Of a stretch of 64,000 bases of DNA, positions 16,224-24,434 are shown one piece after another; position 1 is the stretch's first letter; each line of letters begins with the position of its first letter. The position numbers were made by a program, and so were the translations under genes. This stretch comes from Collinsella sp. TF08-11AT. GTDB taxonomy: Bacteria > Actinomycetota > Coriobacteriia > Coriobacteriales > Coriobacteriaceae. The stretch spans positions 1 through 64,000 of the forward strand of contig NZ_QSRL01000004.1 of assembly GCF_003437035.1 (NCBI RefSeq). The letters run 5' to 3'. The notes beneath the pieces are model-generated. The model made no database searches. It saw nothing but the letters and a program-made list of their open reading frames with translations, and had not been told where the DNA came from.

Positions 16224-16272
16224 AGTAAGTCGATGCGACAAAGGAGGCGTCCCTTCATCGCATCGACTTACT
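16224..16272. repeat. Inverted repeat between the two family A copies
   Basis: AGTAAGTCGATGCGA (16224-16238) and TCGCATCGACTTACT (16258-16272) are perfect 15-bp arms. The 19-nt loop contains AAAGGAGG, which looks like an exposed ribosome site, but no coding frame follows it. Confidence 0.6.
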
Positions 16273-16305
16273 AGAAAAGTAAATATTGTTTCAAGCGAGT
16301 AGCCG

Positions 16306-16408
16306 CCCGCCCGGGGCTTACCTATATCGTTCCACGCGCAGTTTCGCAGCGAGCGAAGCGACACGAGAATGTTTGAGCATGGAATGATATAGGTAAGCCC
16401 CGGGCGGG
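16306..16408. repeat. Palindromic repeat family A, copy 2 (inverted)
   Basis: Outer arms of 29 bp (16306-16334 and 16380-16408), beginning CCCGCCCGGGGCTTACC, pair with one G-T mismatch. The core is the reverse complement of copy 1, with GAATGTTTGAGCA and CGCGCAGTTTCGCAGC. Relative to copy 1, two inner base pairs are changed on both sides so pairing is kept. It lies 16 nt after the dut stop. Confidence 0.7.
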
Positions 16409-16423
16409 AGGGATACGAGCGCC

Positions 16424-16867
16424 CTAGGCGATGCCGCTGGAGCCGAAGCCTCCTTTGCCTCGGTCGGTTTCGTCTAGTTCTTCTACTTCTATGAGATTGA
16501 CCGTGGGGACTTCTTGGATGACGAGTTGGGCTATGCGGTCGCCTTTGTTGATTTGGATGTCGTTGGAGGGATCCAAGTTGATAAGGATAACCTTAAGCTC
16601 ACCTCGATAGTGAGCATCAATGAGGCCCGGCGTGTTGACTATAGACAGGCCCTGCTTGATGGCCAAGCCGCTGCGGGGCTGGACGAAGCCGGCGTAGCCA
16701 TCGGGCAGGGCGATGGCCAGCCCCGTAGAGACCAGACGGCGTTCGAAGGGCTTCAGGACGCAGTCCTCGTTGGAGCGTAAATCCAAGCCGGCATCGGTGG
16801 GATGGGCGTATTTGGGAAGCTCGACGGTGGGGTCGAGACGCTTTATGTTGACGGAAATGTTGGACAT
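16424..16867 (-). CDS. dut: dUTP diphosphatase
   Basis: Hydrolyses dUTP to dUMP and pyrophosphate, keeping uracil out of DNA and supplying dTMP synthesis. All five trimeric dUTPase motifs are present in 147 residues: DAGLDL (25-30), PRSGLA (64-69), [10 protein letters not shown] (81-90, catalytic Asp84), GDRIAQLVI (109-117) and [10 protein letters not shown] (136-145). The start at 16867 lies 4 nt after the nrdR stop, so the two form one transcript linking nucleotide-pool genes. Confidence 0.97.
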   Translation of the reverse strand: MSNISVNIKRLDPTVELPKYAHPTDAGLDLRSNEDCVLKPFERRLVSTGLAIALPDGYAGFVQPRSGLAIKQGLSIVNTPGLIDAHYRGELKVILINLDPSNDIQINKGDRIAQLVIQEVPTVNLIEVEELDETDRGKGGFGSSGIA

Positions 16868-16871
16868 GGAA

Positions 16872-17315
16872 TCACCTTAGCTTGTCGAGCTCTTGCAGAA
16901 ACTCATCGACGTCTTTGAAATCACGGTAGACCGAGGCAAAACGGATGTACGCCACCTTGTCGATCTTAGCCAAGCGCTTGAGCACCATGTCACCCAACTC
17001 ATGGGACGTGACGGCCGTCAGCGTGCGAGAGCGAAGCTCGACCTCGATGTCATCGATAATCTCATTGAGCTTCTTAGTGTCGATATCGCGCTTGATGGTG
17101 GCGCGCATCAAGCCGACAAGAAGCTTATTGCGATCGAACCGCTGCTTGGTTCCATCTGACTTAATGACCTCGATAGGGTCCTCGCATCGCTCAAACGTTG
17201 TAAAGCGGTAGTTACACGAGCAACATTCGCGACGGCGCTTAATGGTGTTATTTGACTCCTGCATACGGGAATCAACGACGCGGGTATGTGCCTTGCCGCA
17301 TTTGGGACAGCGCAT
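16872..17315 (-). CDS. nrdR: Transcriptional repressor NrdR
   Basis: Zinc and nucleotide-binding repressor of ribonucleotide reductase genes. The 147 residues have the zinc ribbon Cys3/Cys6 and Cys31/Cys34, followed by an ATP-cone (about 49-139; [19 protein letters not shown]). No nrd genes or NrdR boxes were seen in the window, so targets lie elsewhere. The start codon lies inside a 12-bp-arm inverted repeat (17310-17353), which could limit translation. Confidence 0.96.
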   Translation of the reverse strand: MRCPKCGKAHTRVVDSRMQESNNTIKRRRECCSCNYRFTTFERCEDPIEVIKSDGTKQRFDRNKLLVGLMRATIKRDIDTKKLNEIIDDIEVELRSRTLTAVTSHELGDMVLKRLAKIDKVAYIRFASVYRDFKDVDEFLQELDKLR

Positions 17316-17353
17316 GGTACCTCCTCTTAAACGATAACAAGGGTACCATGCGC
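17310..17353 (-). promoter_or_regulatory. Inverted repeat covering nrdR start codon and ribosome site
   Basis: GCGCATGGTACC (17310-17321) and GGTACCATGCGC (17342-17353) are perfect 12-bp arms. In the minus-strand mRNA the 3' arm contains the nrdR ATG and abuts the AGGAGG ribosome site, so folding would hide the start. A possible translational control hairpin; no trigger is evident. Confidence 0.5.
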
Positions 17354-17366
17354 AGCGCGATAATGA

Positions 17367-17819
17367 TTACGAACGAGCAGGAACCTTAAGATGCGCACCA
17401 GCGGCGAGCGAACCATGCTCCAGATGATTGACGTTACGGATCATGTCGGAAGTCTCTTGCGTGGAAAGGCCTTCGATTGGATATTCCTCGGCAAGCGACC
17501 AAAGAGAATCGCCAGTCTGAACGCGAATGGTCTCGTAAGTAATGTTGGAAACGGACTCGGCATACGCGGCATGACGAGCGCTAAAGACCGAAGTAGCGAG
17601 GACAAAGAAGAGCGTAAGCGCAACGGCGACGGCGACAATCGTCGGAACCTTCAGGGCAACGCGGGCCGGCGCGACTACAGCCTGCTGATTGCGCACAGGC
17701 TTTACGGTCAAAGGCTGAAAGCCGGAGCGGCCACCCTGAACAACCGTAAAAGTGGGTTCTGCAGGCGTCTCGAGCTTAAGGGCGAGGTTTCCCTGGACCA
17801 TATTCGTTACGTTCATCAT
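17367..17819 (-). CDS. LysM membrane protein, YneA-like SOS division inhibitor candidate
   Basis: A 150-residue protein with a polar N-terminus, one membrane segment (about 59-80) and a C-terminal LysM domain (about 97-148; IRVQTGDSLWSLAEEYPIE) that would bind peptidoglycan outside. It is divergent from lexA across three LexA boxes, the arrangement of yneA in Bacillus, whose product halts division during the SOS response. YneA is shorter and has an N-terminal membrane segment without the 58-residue cytoplasmic part seen here. Function is inferred from position, regulation and domain. AGGAGAAC precedes the double ATG. Confidence 0.75.
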   Translation of the reverse strand: MMNVTNMVQGNLALKLETPAEPTFTVVQGGRSGFQPLTVKPVRNQQAVVAPARVALKVPTIVAVAVALTLFFVLATSVFSARHAAYAESVSNITYETIRVQTGDSLWSLAEEYPIEGLSTQETSDMIRNVNHLEHGSLAAGAHLKVPARS

Positions 17820-17886
17820 GTTCTCCTCTCGCGTGTTTTGCTGAGAACAGTTTTATCAAGCCGCGCGGACAAAAATGTCTAGCGCG

Positions 17887-17900
17887 AGAACGAATGTTCG
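17887..17900. promoter_or_regulatory. LexA box 1
   Basis: AGAACGAATGTTCG contains GAAC-N4-GTTC, the Gram-positive LexA half-sites. It lies about 68 nt upstream of the LysM gene start, downstream of that gene's likely -10 box. Confidence 0.7.
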
Positions 17901-17906
17901 GTTATT

Positions 17907-17934
17907 ATTATCTTCGAACAGTTGTTCCTGTCAA
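17907..17934 (-). promoter_or_regulatory. Promoter of the LysM gene with LexA box in the spacer
   Basis: On the minus strand TTGACA (17934-17929) is followed after 16 nt by GATAAT (17912-17907). LexA box 2 occupies the spacer, so LexA binding would block polymerase. Confidence 0.65.
17915..17928. promoter_or_regulatory. LexA box 2
   Basis: CGAACAGTTGTTCC matches the Gram-positive consensus CGAAC-N4-GTTCG with one end base changed. Confidence 0.8.
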
Positions 17935-17942
17935 GCAAAATT

Positions 17943-17956
17943 CGAACATTTGTTTG
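17943..17956. promoter_or_regulatory. LexA box 3
   Basis: CGAACATTTGTTTG fits the degenerate box CGAAC-N4-GTTYG. It lies 24 nt before the chosen lexA start, placing it to autoregulate lexA. Confidence 0.7.
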
Positions 17957-17979
17957 ACATGGGTAGAGAGGATGCCCTG

Positions 17980-18624
17980 ATGGCTCGCAAAATTACCAAG
18001 CGTCAGCAGCAAATTTACGACTTCATCAAGGAATATCAGCAGGAGAAGGGTTATCCGCCCAGCGTGCGCGAGATGGCTTCTGCCGTGGGCCTTTCCTCCC
18101 CCAGCACCGTGCACGCCCATCTCTCTGCCCTGGAGGCGCGCGGGCTACTCAAGCGCGATGCCACCAAACCGCGCGCCCTGGAACTCTTTAACGAGGACGG
18201 TTCCTCTGTCTCAATTTCTAAATCTGACGAGCCCACCGCACCTCGCGGAACGGTCTCGCTACCGCTCGTTGGTCGCGTCGCGGCTGGGATCCCCATTCTG
18301 GCCGAGCAGAATATCGAAGACACGTTTACTATCCCGACCGAAATCGCGACTGATCAGGGTTCCTTTATCCTTGAGGTGCATGGGAGCTCAATGATCAATG
18401 TCGGCATCTTCAATGGCGATTACATCATCGTCCGTGAACAAAAGAATGCCATGAACGGCGAAATTGTCGTGGCTATGATCGATGGTTCAGCGACCGTCAA
18501 GACGTTCTACAAGGAGCAGGGACGCGTACGCCTGCAGCCTGAGAATGACACCATGGAGCCTATCTATGCAACGAATCCCGTTATCCTGGGCAAAGTCGTC
18601 GGCTTGATGCGCCGGTTCTCGTAA
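17980..18624 (+). CDS. lexA: SOS repressor LexA
   Basis: Represses DNA-damage genes and cleaves itself when RecA is active. The 214 residues comprise a winged helix (1-65; SSPSTVHAHLSALEARGLLK) and a peptidase domain with cleavage site Ala102-Gly103 (VAAGIP), catalytic Ser137 (HGSSM) and Lys174 (ATVKTF). All functional residues are present. The ATG at 17980 has AGAGAGG 8 nt upstream; an ATG at 17959 would add seven residues. Three LexA boxes precede it. The stop shares one base with the DUF1624 gene start. Confidence 0.97.
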   Translation: MARKITKRQQQIYDFIKEYQQEKGYPPSVREMASAVGLSSPSTVHAHLSALEARGLLKRDATKPRALELFNEDGSSVSISKSDEPTAPRGTVSLPLVGRVAAGIPILAEQNIEDTFTIPTEIATDQGSFILEVHGSSMINVGIFNGDYIIVREQKNAMNGEIVVAMIDGSATVKTFYKEQGRVRLQPENDTMEPIYATNPVILGKVVGLMRRFS

Positions 18625-19328
18625 TGCAAAAACGCATAACCATCTTTGATACCGTCCGCGGGTTTACGATGATTTCTATGGCAGGTTTTCACGCTTGCTA
18701 TGATCTTGCCTACCTGTACGGCTGGGAAATGCCTTGGTTTACCCAGACTGTCTTTCAAGACGTCTGGCGCGCCAGCATCAGCTGGGTATTTTTGTTTATC
18801 GCGGGTTGGATGTGCACTCTTTCGCGCAACAATATCAAACGTGCCGCCAAATACGCCTTAGCAGCACTCGTTGTCTGGTTGGCAACAACACTTGTCTCAG
18901 TCGACGATTCGGTTAATTTTGGCATCATCTACTGCATGGCCGCATGCACCGGCATCGTGGCGTTGACCGATCCCGTCCTTAAGAAGATAACGACGAGATG
19001 GGGCATGCCCCTATGCCTTGTGTTGTTCGCCCTCACCTGGAGCATCCCCAAAACGATCTACCCTGTCCCCTACCTGGCGTGGCTGGGATTTCCGAGCCCT
19101 GGGTTTGTCTCAGGTGATTACTACCCCATCATCCCGTTTATCTTTATGTATCTTGCAGGATACTTCGCCGCACACATAGCGCAGAGTATCGATAAGACCG
19201 TCCCTAGCTGGGCCTACGCCAACCCCCTGCCGGCGCTCGCCAGCCTTGGACGTCACGCTCTCCCCTTTTATCTGCTGCATCAGCCCATCATTCTGGGCAT
19301 TTTGGAGCTCGTCTACTCGGTGCGATAA
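18624..19328 (+). CDS. DUF1624 membrane protein (acyltransferase-like)
   Basis: A 234-residue protein with about seven membrane segments. The family start IFDTVRGFTMISMAGFHACY and the end SLGRHALPFYLLHQPIILGI (with the His-containing YLLHQP motif) match DUF1624, relatives of heparan-alpha-glucosaminide N-acetyltransferase that move acyl groups across the membrane. Substrate unknown. It starts on the last base of the lexA stop, so it may be induced with lexA. Its 3' end overlaps the converging hflX gene by 16 nt. Confidence 0.8.
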   Translation: MQKRITIFDTVRGFTMISMAGFHACYDLAYLYGWEMPWFTQTVFQDVWRASISWVFLFIAGWMCTLSRNNIKRAAKYALAALVVWLATTLVSVDDSVNFGIIYCMAACTGIVALTDPVLKKITTRWGMPLCLVLFALTWSIPKTIYPVPYLAWLGFPSPGFVSGDYYPIIPFIFMYLAGYFAAHIAQSIDKTVPSWAYANPLPALASLGRHALPFYLLHQPIILGILELVYSVR

Positions 19329-20602
19329 CGCTCGAGCCGCGGTGCAATACGAGCCGGCAACTTCGCCACAATGCGAACGCCGTCCTCGAGATATTCCTCA
19401 TGCAGAAGGGTTCCCTGCTCATGCACCAGCGTGATGAGAGCGCCCTCGCGATACGGGATATCAGCGGAGAGCAACACATCGGTGGCAGCTGCCTCGCGAG
19501 CAATGCGATCGACGAGATCGTCGAGCCCCTCGCCCGTTTGGGCCGAGAACAGAACGGCTTCTGGATAGCGACGACGGAAACTCAATCGATCAACGCTATC
19601 GAGAAGATCGATTTTATTGAATACGGTCAGCGTTAAACGCTCTCCGGCGCCGATCTCATCAAGCACGCGGTCAACAGCCTCCAGCTGCCGCTCATAGTCC
19701 TCGTCAGACGCATCTACGACTTTGAGAATTAGATCGGCACCCAAAACCTCGGACAGCGTTGATTTAAAGGCATCAACCAGACCATGCGGCAGCTTTTGAA
19801 TAAAGCCGACGGTATCAGTAATCGTCATGCCGCGACCGCCGGGCAGGCGATACGAACGCGTCGTCGGGTCGAGCGTAGCAAACAGCTTGTCCTGAGAAAG
19901 TACCGTAGAGCCGGTCAGACGATTGAGCAACGTCGATTTACCGGCATTGGTATAACCGGCTAACGCGACGCGAAACGCCGGTGACTCAATGCGGCTCTTG
20001 GATTGAACATCGCGACGCTGTTCAACCTGCTTGAGCTCACGACGAAGCGCAGCGATCTTATTACGAATGAGGCGACGGTCGACCTCGAGCTGACTTTCGC
20101 CCTGACCAAAGCGTGAGCCGATGCCGCCGCGCGTCTGTTCCTTGGCGAGATGGCTCCACATGCCACGCAGGCGAGGCAACAAGTATTGAAGCTGTGCCAG
20201 CTGTACCTGCAGGCGTCCCTCACGCGTCTGAGCATGCAGGCCAAAGATATCCAGGATCAGTGCAGTACGATCGATAATCTTTACCGGCTCGCCCACGGCT
20301 TTCTCCAAATAGGATTGCTGCGAGGGGGTCAGGTCGTCGTCAAAAATAACGACATCGGCATCCATGCGACGCACCAGGCCGCACAGCTCTTCAACCTTAC
20401 CGGAACCGATAAACGATTTAGGATACGGCTTTACCAAACGCTGCGACAAGCGTGCCACGCACTGGGCACCAGCTGTGTGGGCAAGACGCTCCAGCTCGTC
20501 AAGCGAGCGATCGAGCGGCCATGCATTGTCGCGCCACTCAACACCAACTAAAATGGCACGCTCGGGCTCGGGTGCCGTGGGAACAAGGGGGAAACGGGCC
20601 AT
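19313..20602 (-). CDS. hflX: GTPase HflX
   Basis: Ribosome-associated GTPase that splits stalled or hibernating ribosomes. The 429 residues have an N-terminal domain (GSGKVEELCGLVRRMDADVV), a helical linker with the family sequence GEGRLQVQLAQLQYLLPRL-like stretch and GGIGSRFGQGESQLE, then a G domain with G1 GYTNAGKST, G3 DTVGF and G4 NKID. Start shares a base with the miaA stop (TAATG). The miaB-miaA-hflX order is a common tRNA and ribosome cluster. Confidence 0.96.
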   Translation of the reverse strand: MARFPLVPTAPEPERAILVGVEWRDNAWPLDRSLDELERLAHTAGAQCVARLSQRLVKPYPKSFIGSGKVEELCGLVRRMDADVVIFDDDLTPSQQSYLEKAVGEPVKIIDRTALILDIFGLHAQTREGRLQVQLAQLQYLLPRLRGMWSHLAKEQTRGGIGSRFGQGESQLEVDRRLIRNKIAALRRELKQVEQRRDVQSKSRIESPAFRVALAGYTNAGKSTLLNRLTGSTVLSQDKLFATLDPTTRSYRLPGGRGMTITDTVGFIQKLPHGLVDAFKSTLSEVLGADLILKVVDASDEDYERQLEAVDRVLDEIGAGERLTLTVFNKIDLLDSVDRLSFRRRYPEAVLFSAQTGEGLDDLVDRIAREAAATDVLLSADIPYREGALITLVHEQGTLLHEEYLEDGVRIVAKLPARIAPRLERYRTE

Positions 20603-21540
20603 TAGACAGCCTCAATACGATGCAGGATATCCTCAACGACCTCATCGATCGTACATTCATCCATATCAAACCACACGATACGGTCATCGCGCTTAAACCA
20701 CGAAAGCTGACGCTTGGCATAACGACGCGAACGCATCTTAATGAGTTCGCGAGCCTCATCCATGCTCATCACGCCATTGAAAGCATCAATGATCTCTTTA
20801 TAGCCAATTGCCTGCATCGACGTCAGGGCATCTCCCAGCCCCTGGGCCATAAGACCGCGGACCTCATCGACAAGACCCTGCTCAAACATCAGATCGACGC
20901 GCAGATTAATGCGCTCGTAGAGCACCTCGCGATTACGCGTCAGACCAAACCATAGGGCATGATAATGCTCGTGCGGAACACTAAACTGCGACTTTTGCTG
21001 CGCATAGGAGACGCCATCATCATGCATCTCGAGCGCACGAATCACACGGCGCACGTTATGGGGATGAATAACAGCAGCCGATTCTGGATCGCGCTCGGCA
21101 AGCAGGGCATGCAGTTCTTTCTCGCCAATGCGCTCGGCAAGCTCCTGATAGCCCGCACGACGATCGTCCTCAAGTTCACCCGAGGGAAAGTCCATCTCAT
21201 CGAGGGCGGCCTTGAGATACAGCCCCGTACCTCCGCAAAAAACCGGCAGGCAACCCGAACCAAGGAGACGTTCAACATGCGCGCGAGCGTCGGCCTGATA
21301 AAGCGCAGCAGAATATGCCACACCCGGCTCTACAATGTCGACGAGACGCAGCGGCGCCGTGCACTCATCGGGCGCCATCTTTGCGGTACCGATGTCCATG
21401 CCGCGATAGATTTGCATCGCATCGCACGACAGCACTTCGGACGAAAGACGAGCTGCCAAACGGTCGGCAACATCACTCTTACCAACCGCCGTCGGACCGA
21501 CGATCGCAACGGCAGAAAGACCTGACCCGGGAGAAACCAT
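20602..21540 (-). CDS. miaA: tRNA dimethylallyltransferase
   Basis: Adds a dimethylallyl group to A37 of tRNAs reading UNN codons, the first step before MiaB. The 312 residues have the P-loop GPTAVGKSD, the DAMQIYRGMDIGTAK region, PVFCGGTGLYLKA and the C-terminal RRYAKRQLSWFKRD motif. It begins on the miaB stop (one-base overlap), so the two enzymes of the same modification are co-translated. Confidence 0.97.
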   Translation of the reverse strand: MVSPGSGLSAVAIVGPTAVGKSDVADRLAARLSSEVLSCDAMQIYRGMDIGTAKMAPDECTAPLRLVDIVEPGVAYSAALYQADARAHVERLLGSGCLPVFCGGTGLYLKAALDEMDFPSGELEDDRRAGYQELAERIGEKELHALLAERDPESAAVIHPHNVRRVIRALEMHDDGVSYAQQKSQFSVPHEHYHALWFGLTRNREVLYERINLRVDLMFEQGLVDEVRGLMAQGLGDALTSMQAIGYKEIIDAFNGVMSMDEARELIKMRSRRYAKRQLSWFKRDDRIVWFDMDECTIDEVVEDILHRIEAV

Positions 21541-22916
21541 TAGCGCGGCTCGCCCACAACGGAGCCGGACAAATACCAGGTCTTGGCAACGTCAACGTCA
21601 ACATCAACGATCTTGCCAACAAGCTGATCGATGCTGTAACCCTCGGGGATAGGCGCATGCACGGTCTGATTCTTGGGACTCTTGCCCAGCAGGACCGCGT
21701 CGTTCTTTTTACTCGTTCCCTCAATGAGCGCCGGAACCACAGTATGAAGCTCACCCTGGTTATACTCGTGTGCCGTGGTCTCGATAACCTTAACCAGACG
21801 GTTGAAACGCTCGAGAATAACCTCATGCGGCGTAGGATCGTCAATCTCGGCGGCCGGGGTACCGGCGCGCTTGGAATAGATGAAGGTATAGGCCTGAGCA
21901 TAGCGGACCGTCTCGGCAAGTGAGAGCGTCTGCTCAAAGTCTTCTTCAGTCTCGCCCGGGAAGCCAACGATAATGTCGGTCGAGAGCGCGATATCGGGCA
22001 TGCGGTTGCGAATGCGATCGACAAGGCCCAGATAGTCCTCGCGTGTATAACGGCGATTCATCTCTTTGAGGATCCGCGTCGAACCGGACTGGACGGCCAA
22101 GTGCAGCTGCGGCATAACGGCAGGCGTCTCGGCCATGGCGTCGATGGTCTCGGGCAGCAGGTCCTTGGGATGCGAAGACGTAAAGAAGATGCGCTCCACG
22201 CCCGTATCGCCCACGGCACGCAGCAGATCGGCAAAACGCGGCTTGCCAAACAGATCGCGACCATATGAGTTAACGTTTTGGCCCAACAGCGTAATCTCAC
22301 GAACGCCCTGGCGCACCAAACCGGTCACCTCGTCGACAATCTCCTCGAAGGGGCGGCTCTTTTCGCGACCACGCACGTACGGCACGATGCAATAGGTGCA
22401 GAAATTATTGCAGCCCGTCATGATGGGCACCCAGGCGTGATACTGAGTCTCGCGATGCCACGGCATGCTCATGGCATCCGTATCCTCATGCTCATTGGTG
22501 CGGATATGACGCTTACCATCAAGGAACGCCTCGGCAATGAGCTCGGCCACATGCGCGATGGAATGTGTACCGAAGATGACGTTGACGTTATCGACGTTGG
22601 TGAGCAGGCCCTCGCCATCGCGCTGCGCGATGCAACCGCCAACGGCAACCACGCGCTTGCCCGAAGGCGAAGGCGGCAGGCTTTTGCAGGAATTGCACTG
22701 ACCGTACAGGCGAGTATCGGCGGCCTCGCGCACGCAGCACGTCATGAAGACAACGATATCGGCATGCGCAGGATCGAGCGCCATGAGGCAGCCATATGAA
22801 TCAAGCAGACCGCTCACACGCTCGGAGTCGTGCTGATTCATCTGGCAGCCAAAGGTGCGGATAAAGTAGGTTTTACCGGCAAGAATATCGCGTACGGAAC
22901 GCTGGTCCATGTGCAT
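21540..22916 (-). CDS. miaB: tRNA-2-methylthio-N6-dimethylallyladenosine synthase
   Basis: Radical SAM enzyme that adds the methylthio group to i6A37 of tRNA. Domains in order: UPF0004 with three iron-sulfur Cys (TFGCQMNQHD, MTCCVREAA, VGGCIAQ), radical SAM with CNNFCTYC, and a C-terminal TRAM domain. About 458 residues. The start at 22916 or at the ATG two codons later (22910) both follow TTAGGA; the extra upstream residues of the open frame are unlikely. First gene of miaB-miaA-hflX. Confidence 0.96.
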   Translation of the reverse strand: MHMDQRSVRDILAGKTYFIRTFGCQMNQHDSERVSGLLDSYGCLMALDPAHADIVVFMTCCVREAADTRLYGQCNSCKSLPPSPSGKRVVAVGGCIAQRDGEGLLTNVDNVNVIFGTHSIAHVAELIAEAFLDGKRHIRTNEHEDTDAMSMPWHRETQYHAWVPIMTGCNNFCTYCIVPYVRGREKSRPFEEIVDEVTGLVRQGVREITLLGQNVNSYGRDLFGKPRFADLLRAVGDTGVERIFFTSSHPKDLLPETIDAMAETPAVMPQLHLAVQSGSTRILKEMNRRYTREDYLGLVDRIRNRMPDIALSTDIIVGFPGETEEDFEQTLSLAETVRYAQAYTFIYSKRAGTPAAEIDDPTPHEVILERFNRLVKVIETTAHEYNQGELHTVVPALIEGTSKKNDAVLLGKSPKNQTVHAPIPEGYSIDQLVGKIVDVDVDVAKTWYLSGSVVGEPR

Positions 22917-22955
22917 AAGTCCTAACGATGGGGAGCGAAACAAGGCAAGCAGAAG

Positions 22956-23273
22956 CTATGCCACAGGCTTAACATCATCCATGACGACGTTATCCATAGC
23001 AGCTCGATTGATCTGGTGAACGTAGATAGAAAGGCGGATGGCCGTGCGCGACTCCCCGTTAATGAGGATGTCGGAGAACACGGGCGCGCAGGAAATATCA
23101 AAACCGGTTGGAATCAAAAAACCGCGCGCGATAGCAACGGCCTTAATGGCCTGGTTGACGGCACCGGCGCCGACACACTGGATGTTGACGGGCACGCCAT
23201 CCTTGACCATGCCGGCGATGGCGCCGGCAACGGACGCGGGCGATGATTTGCTTGATACCTTCAGGCAATCCAT
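22956..23273 (-). CDS. spoVS: Stage V sporulation protein S (SpoVS) family
   Basis: A 105-residue Alba-like small protein: LKVSSKSSPASVAGAIAGMV, IQCVGAGAVNQAIKAVAIAR and GFLIPTGFDISC are the invariant family segments. In Bacillus SpoVS affects sporulation and septation; in non-sporulating bacteria its role is unknown, with nucleic-acid binding suggested by fold. The ATG at 23273 follows AGGAG. It sits between a GHKL ATPase and miaB in the rny-recA neighbourhood. Confidence 0.92.
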   Translation of the reverse strand: MDCLKVSSKSSPASVAGAIAGMVKDGVPVNIQCVGAGAVNQAIKAVAIARGFLIPTGFDISCAPVFSDILINGESRTAIRLSIYVHQINRAAMDNVVMDDVKPVA

Positions 23274-23347
23274 GAAGAAACTCCTGCATTTAAAAGTACG
23301 TTTTAACTGCAATAACTGTATCGTACCGAGTGGACTCGGTAAAGGCA

Positions 23348-24433
23348 CTATTCCTCTTTGGCAAGATCAAAGGTCACGGTGATTCGATCACGCGAAACAC
23401 GGATCTTTGGGTCGCCGCAAAGGTTGAGATAGTACCGGGCGGCAAGGTCATTAAAGTCGCGTTCCACAGCGCGCGAAAACTGTGCCATGTCATCCTTGGC
23501 AATACGTAGCCCGCGACGATCCTTCGCGAGATCGACAGGAGCCGGCGCATGCGAGGACGAATCACGCTCGCGCAGCAGACGCGCGGTCACACCGCGAACG
23601 GGCTTAATCTGCCCTGCCAAAATGCGATGGGCCGTGCGCTCGGACATCTCAAGACCCAAACCCGAACAAATACGGATAAAGTCCTCGGCATCAGAAGCAA
23701 GGCCTAAACGATCGACAACCGGAAGCTCGCTCTCGTCATCAATGAACAGGAGACGAGACGTATCGAGCCGACTTGACGCTTGAGCATAAAGGGTCGCGGC
23801 AATCTCAGACGGAGAACCGAGATAGACATCGCAACCACGCAACTCCTCGAGCGCAAACTCACAAGCAGCGCGAATAATATTATGTGGACCGCGAGCGCAG
23901 ACATAACGTCCGTCCTCATCCTTGACGGCCTGGGGCCAGCTTGACTGATCGGCACGCTCACTGAGGCGGTCGGCCGCAACGCTCACCTTGAAGGCTGAAC
24001 CAAGATCGACGCCGGACGTGACCACACGGGCCTCGTCGGCGTTCTGCTTAATCGAAAACAATGCCATGCCACGACCGTGAACGCCCCAACGGTCCATCTT
24101 CATGCTCTCGAGCTTGGAGGTAACGCGGGCATCAAAGATTCGCTCTTGCATATCCTGCGGAACGCCAGAACCGTTATCCAGAAAGACAAGCGTGCGGACG
24201 CCATCTTCCTTGGTCGTGGCGAGATAGACCTTGTCGGCGCCGGCATCGCGAGCATTACGGAGCATTTCGATGACGATGTCCTCGACATGCTGAATGTCGT
24301 GCTTAGCCTGGCGCCGCTCGGCCTCCGAAACGCGGAGGCGGACATACCCCTCGCCAAGGTTCTCCTCGACGCGAAGGTTGCCCTCCCCCGACATCGACGC
24401 GATAAATGAGATGAGCTCGTTCGCGTCGCTCAT
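23348..24433 (-). CDS. GHKL-type ATP-binding protein of unknown function
   Basis: A 361-residue cytoplasmic protein. The first 160 residues form a GHKL (Hsp90/histidine-kinase/MutL) ATPase: N box DIVIEMLRNARDAGADKVYL, G1 FLDNGSGVPQDM and G2 WGVHGRGMALFSI. There is no His phospho-acceptor, membrane segment or receiver domain, so it is not a classical kinase. The rest is unassigned except for a possible helical DNA-binding-like stretch (LGLEMSERTAHRILAG). It starts 1 nt after the rny stop region and is followed by spoVS, so the three are probably co-transcribed. Confidence 0.75.
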   Translation of the reverse strand: MSDANELISFIASMSGEGNLRVEENLGEGYVRLRVSEAERRQAKHDIQHVEDIVIEMLRNARDAGADKVYLATTKEDGVRTLVFLDNGSGVPQDMQERIFDARVTSKLESMKMDRWGVHGRGMALFSIKQNADEARVVTSGVDLGSAFKVSVAADRLSERADQSSWPQAVKDEDGRYVCARGPHNIIRAACEFALEELRGCDVYLGSPSEIAATLYAQASSRLDTSRLLFIDDESELPVVDRLGLASDAEDFIRICSGLGLEMSERTAHRILAGQIKPVRGVTARLLRERDSSSHAPAPVDLAKDRRGLRIAKDDMAQFSRAVERDFNDLAARYYLNLCGDPKIRVSRDRITVTFDLAKEE

Positions 24434-24434
24434 G

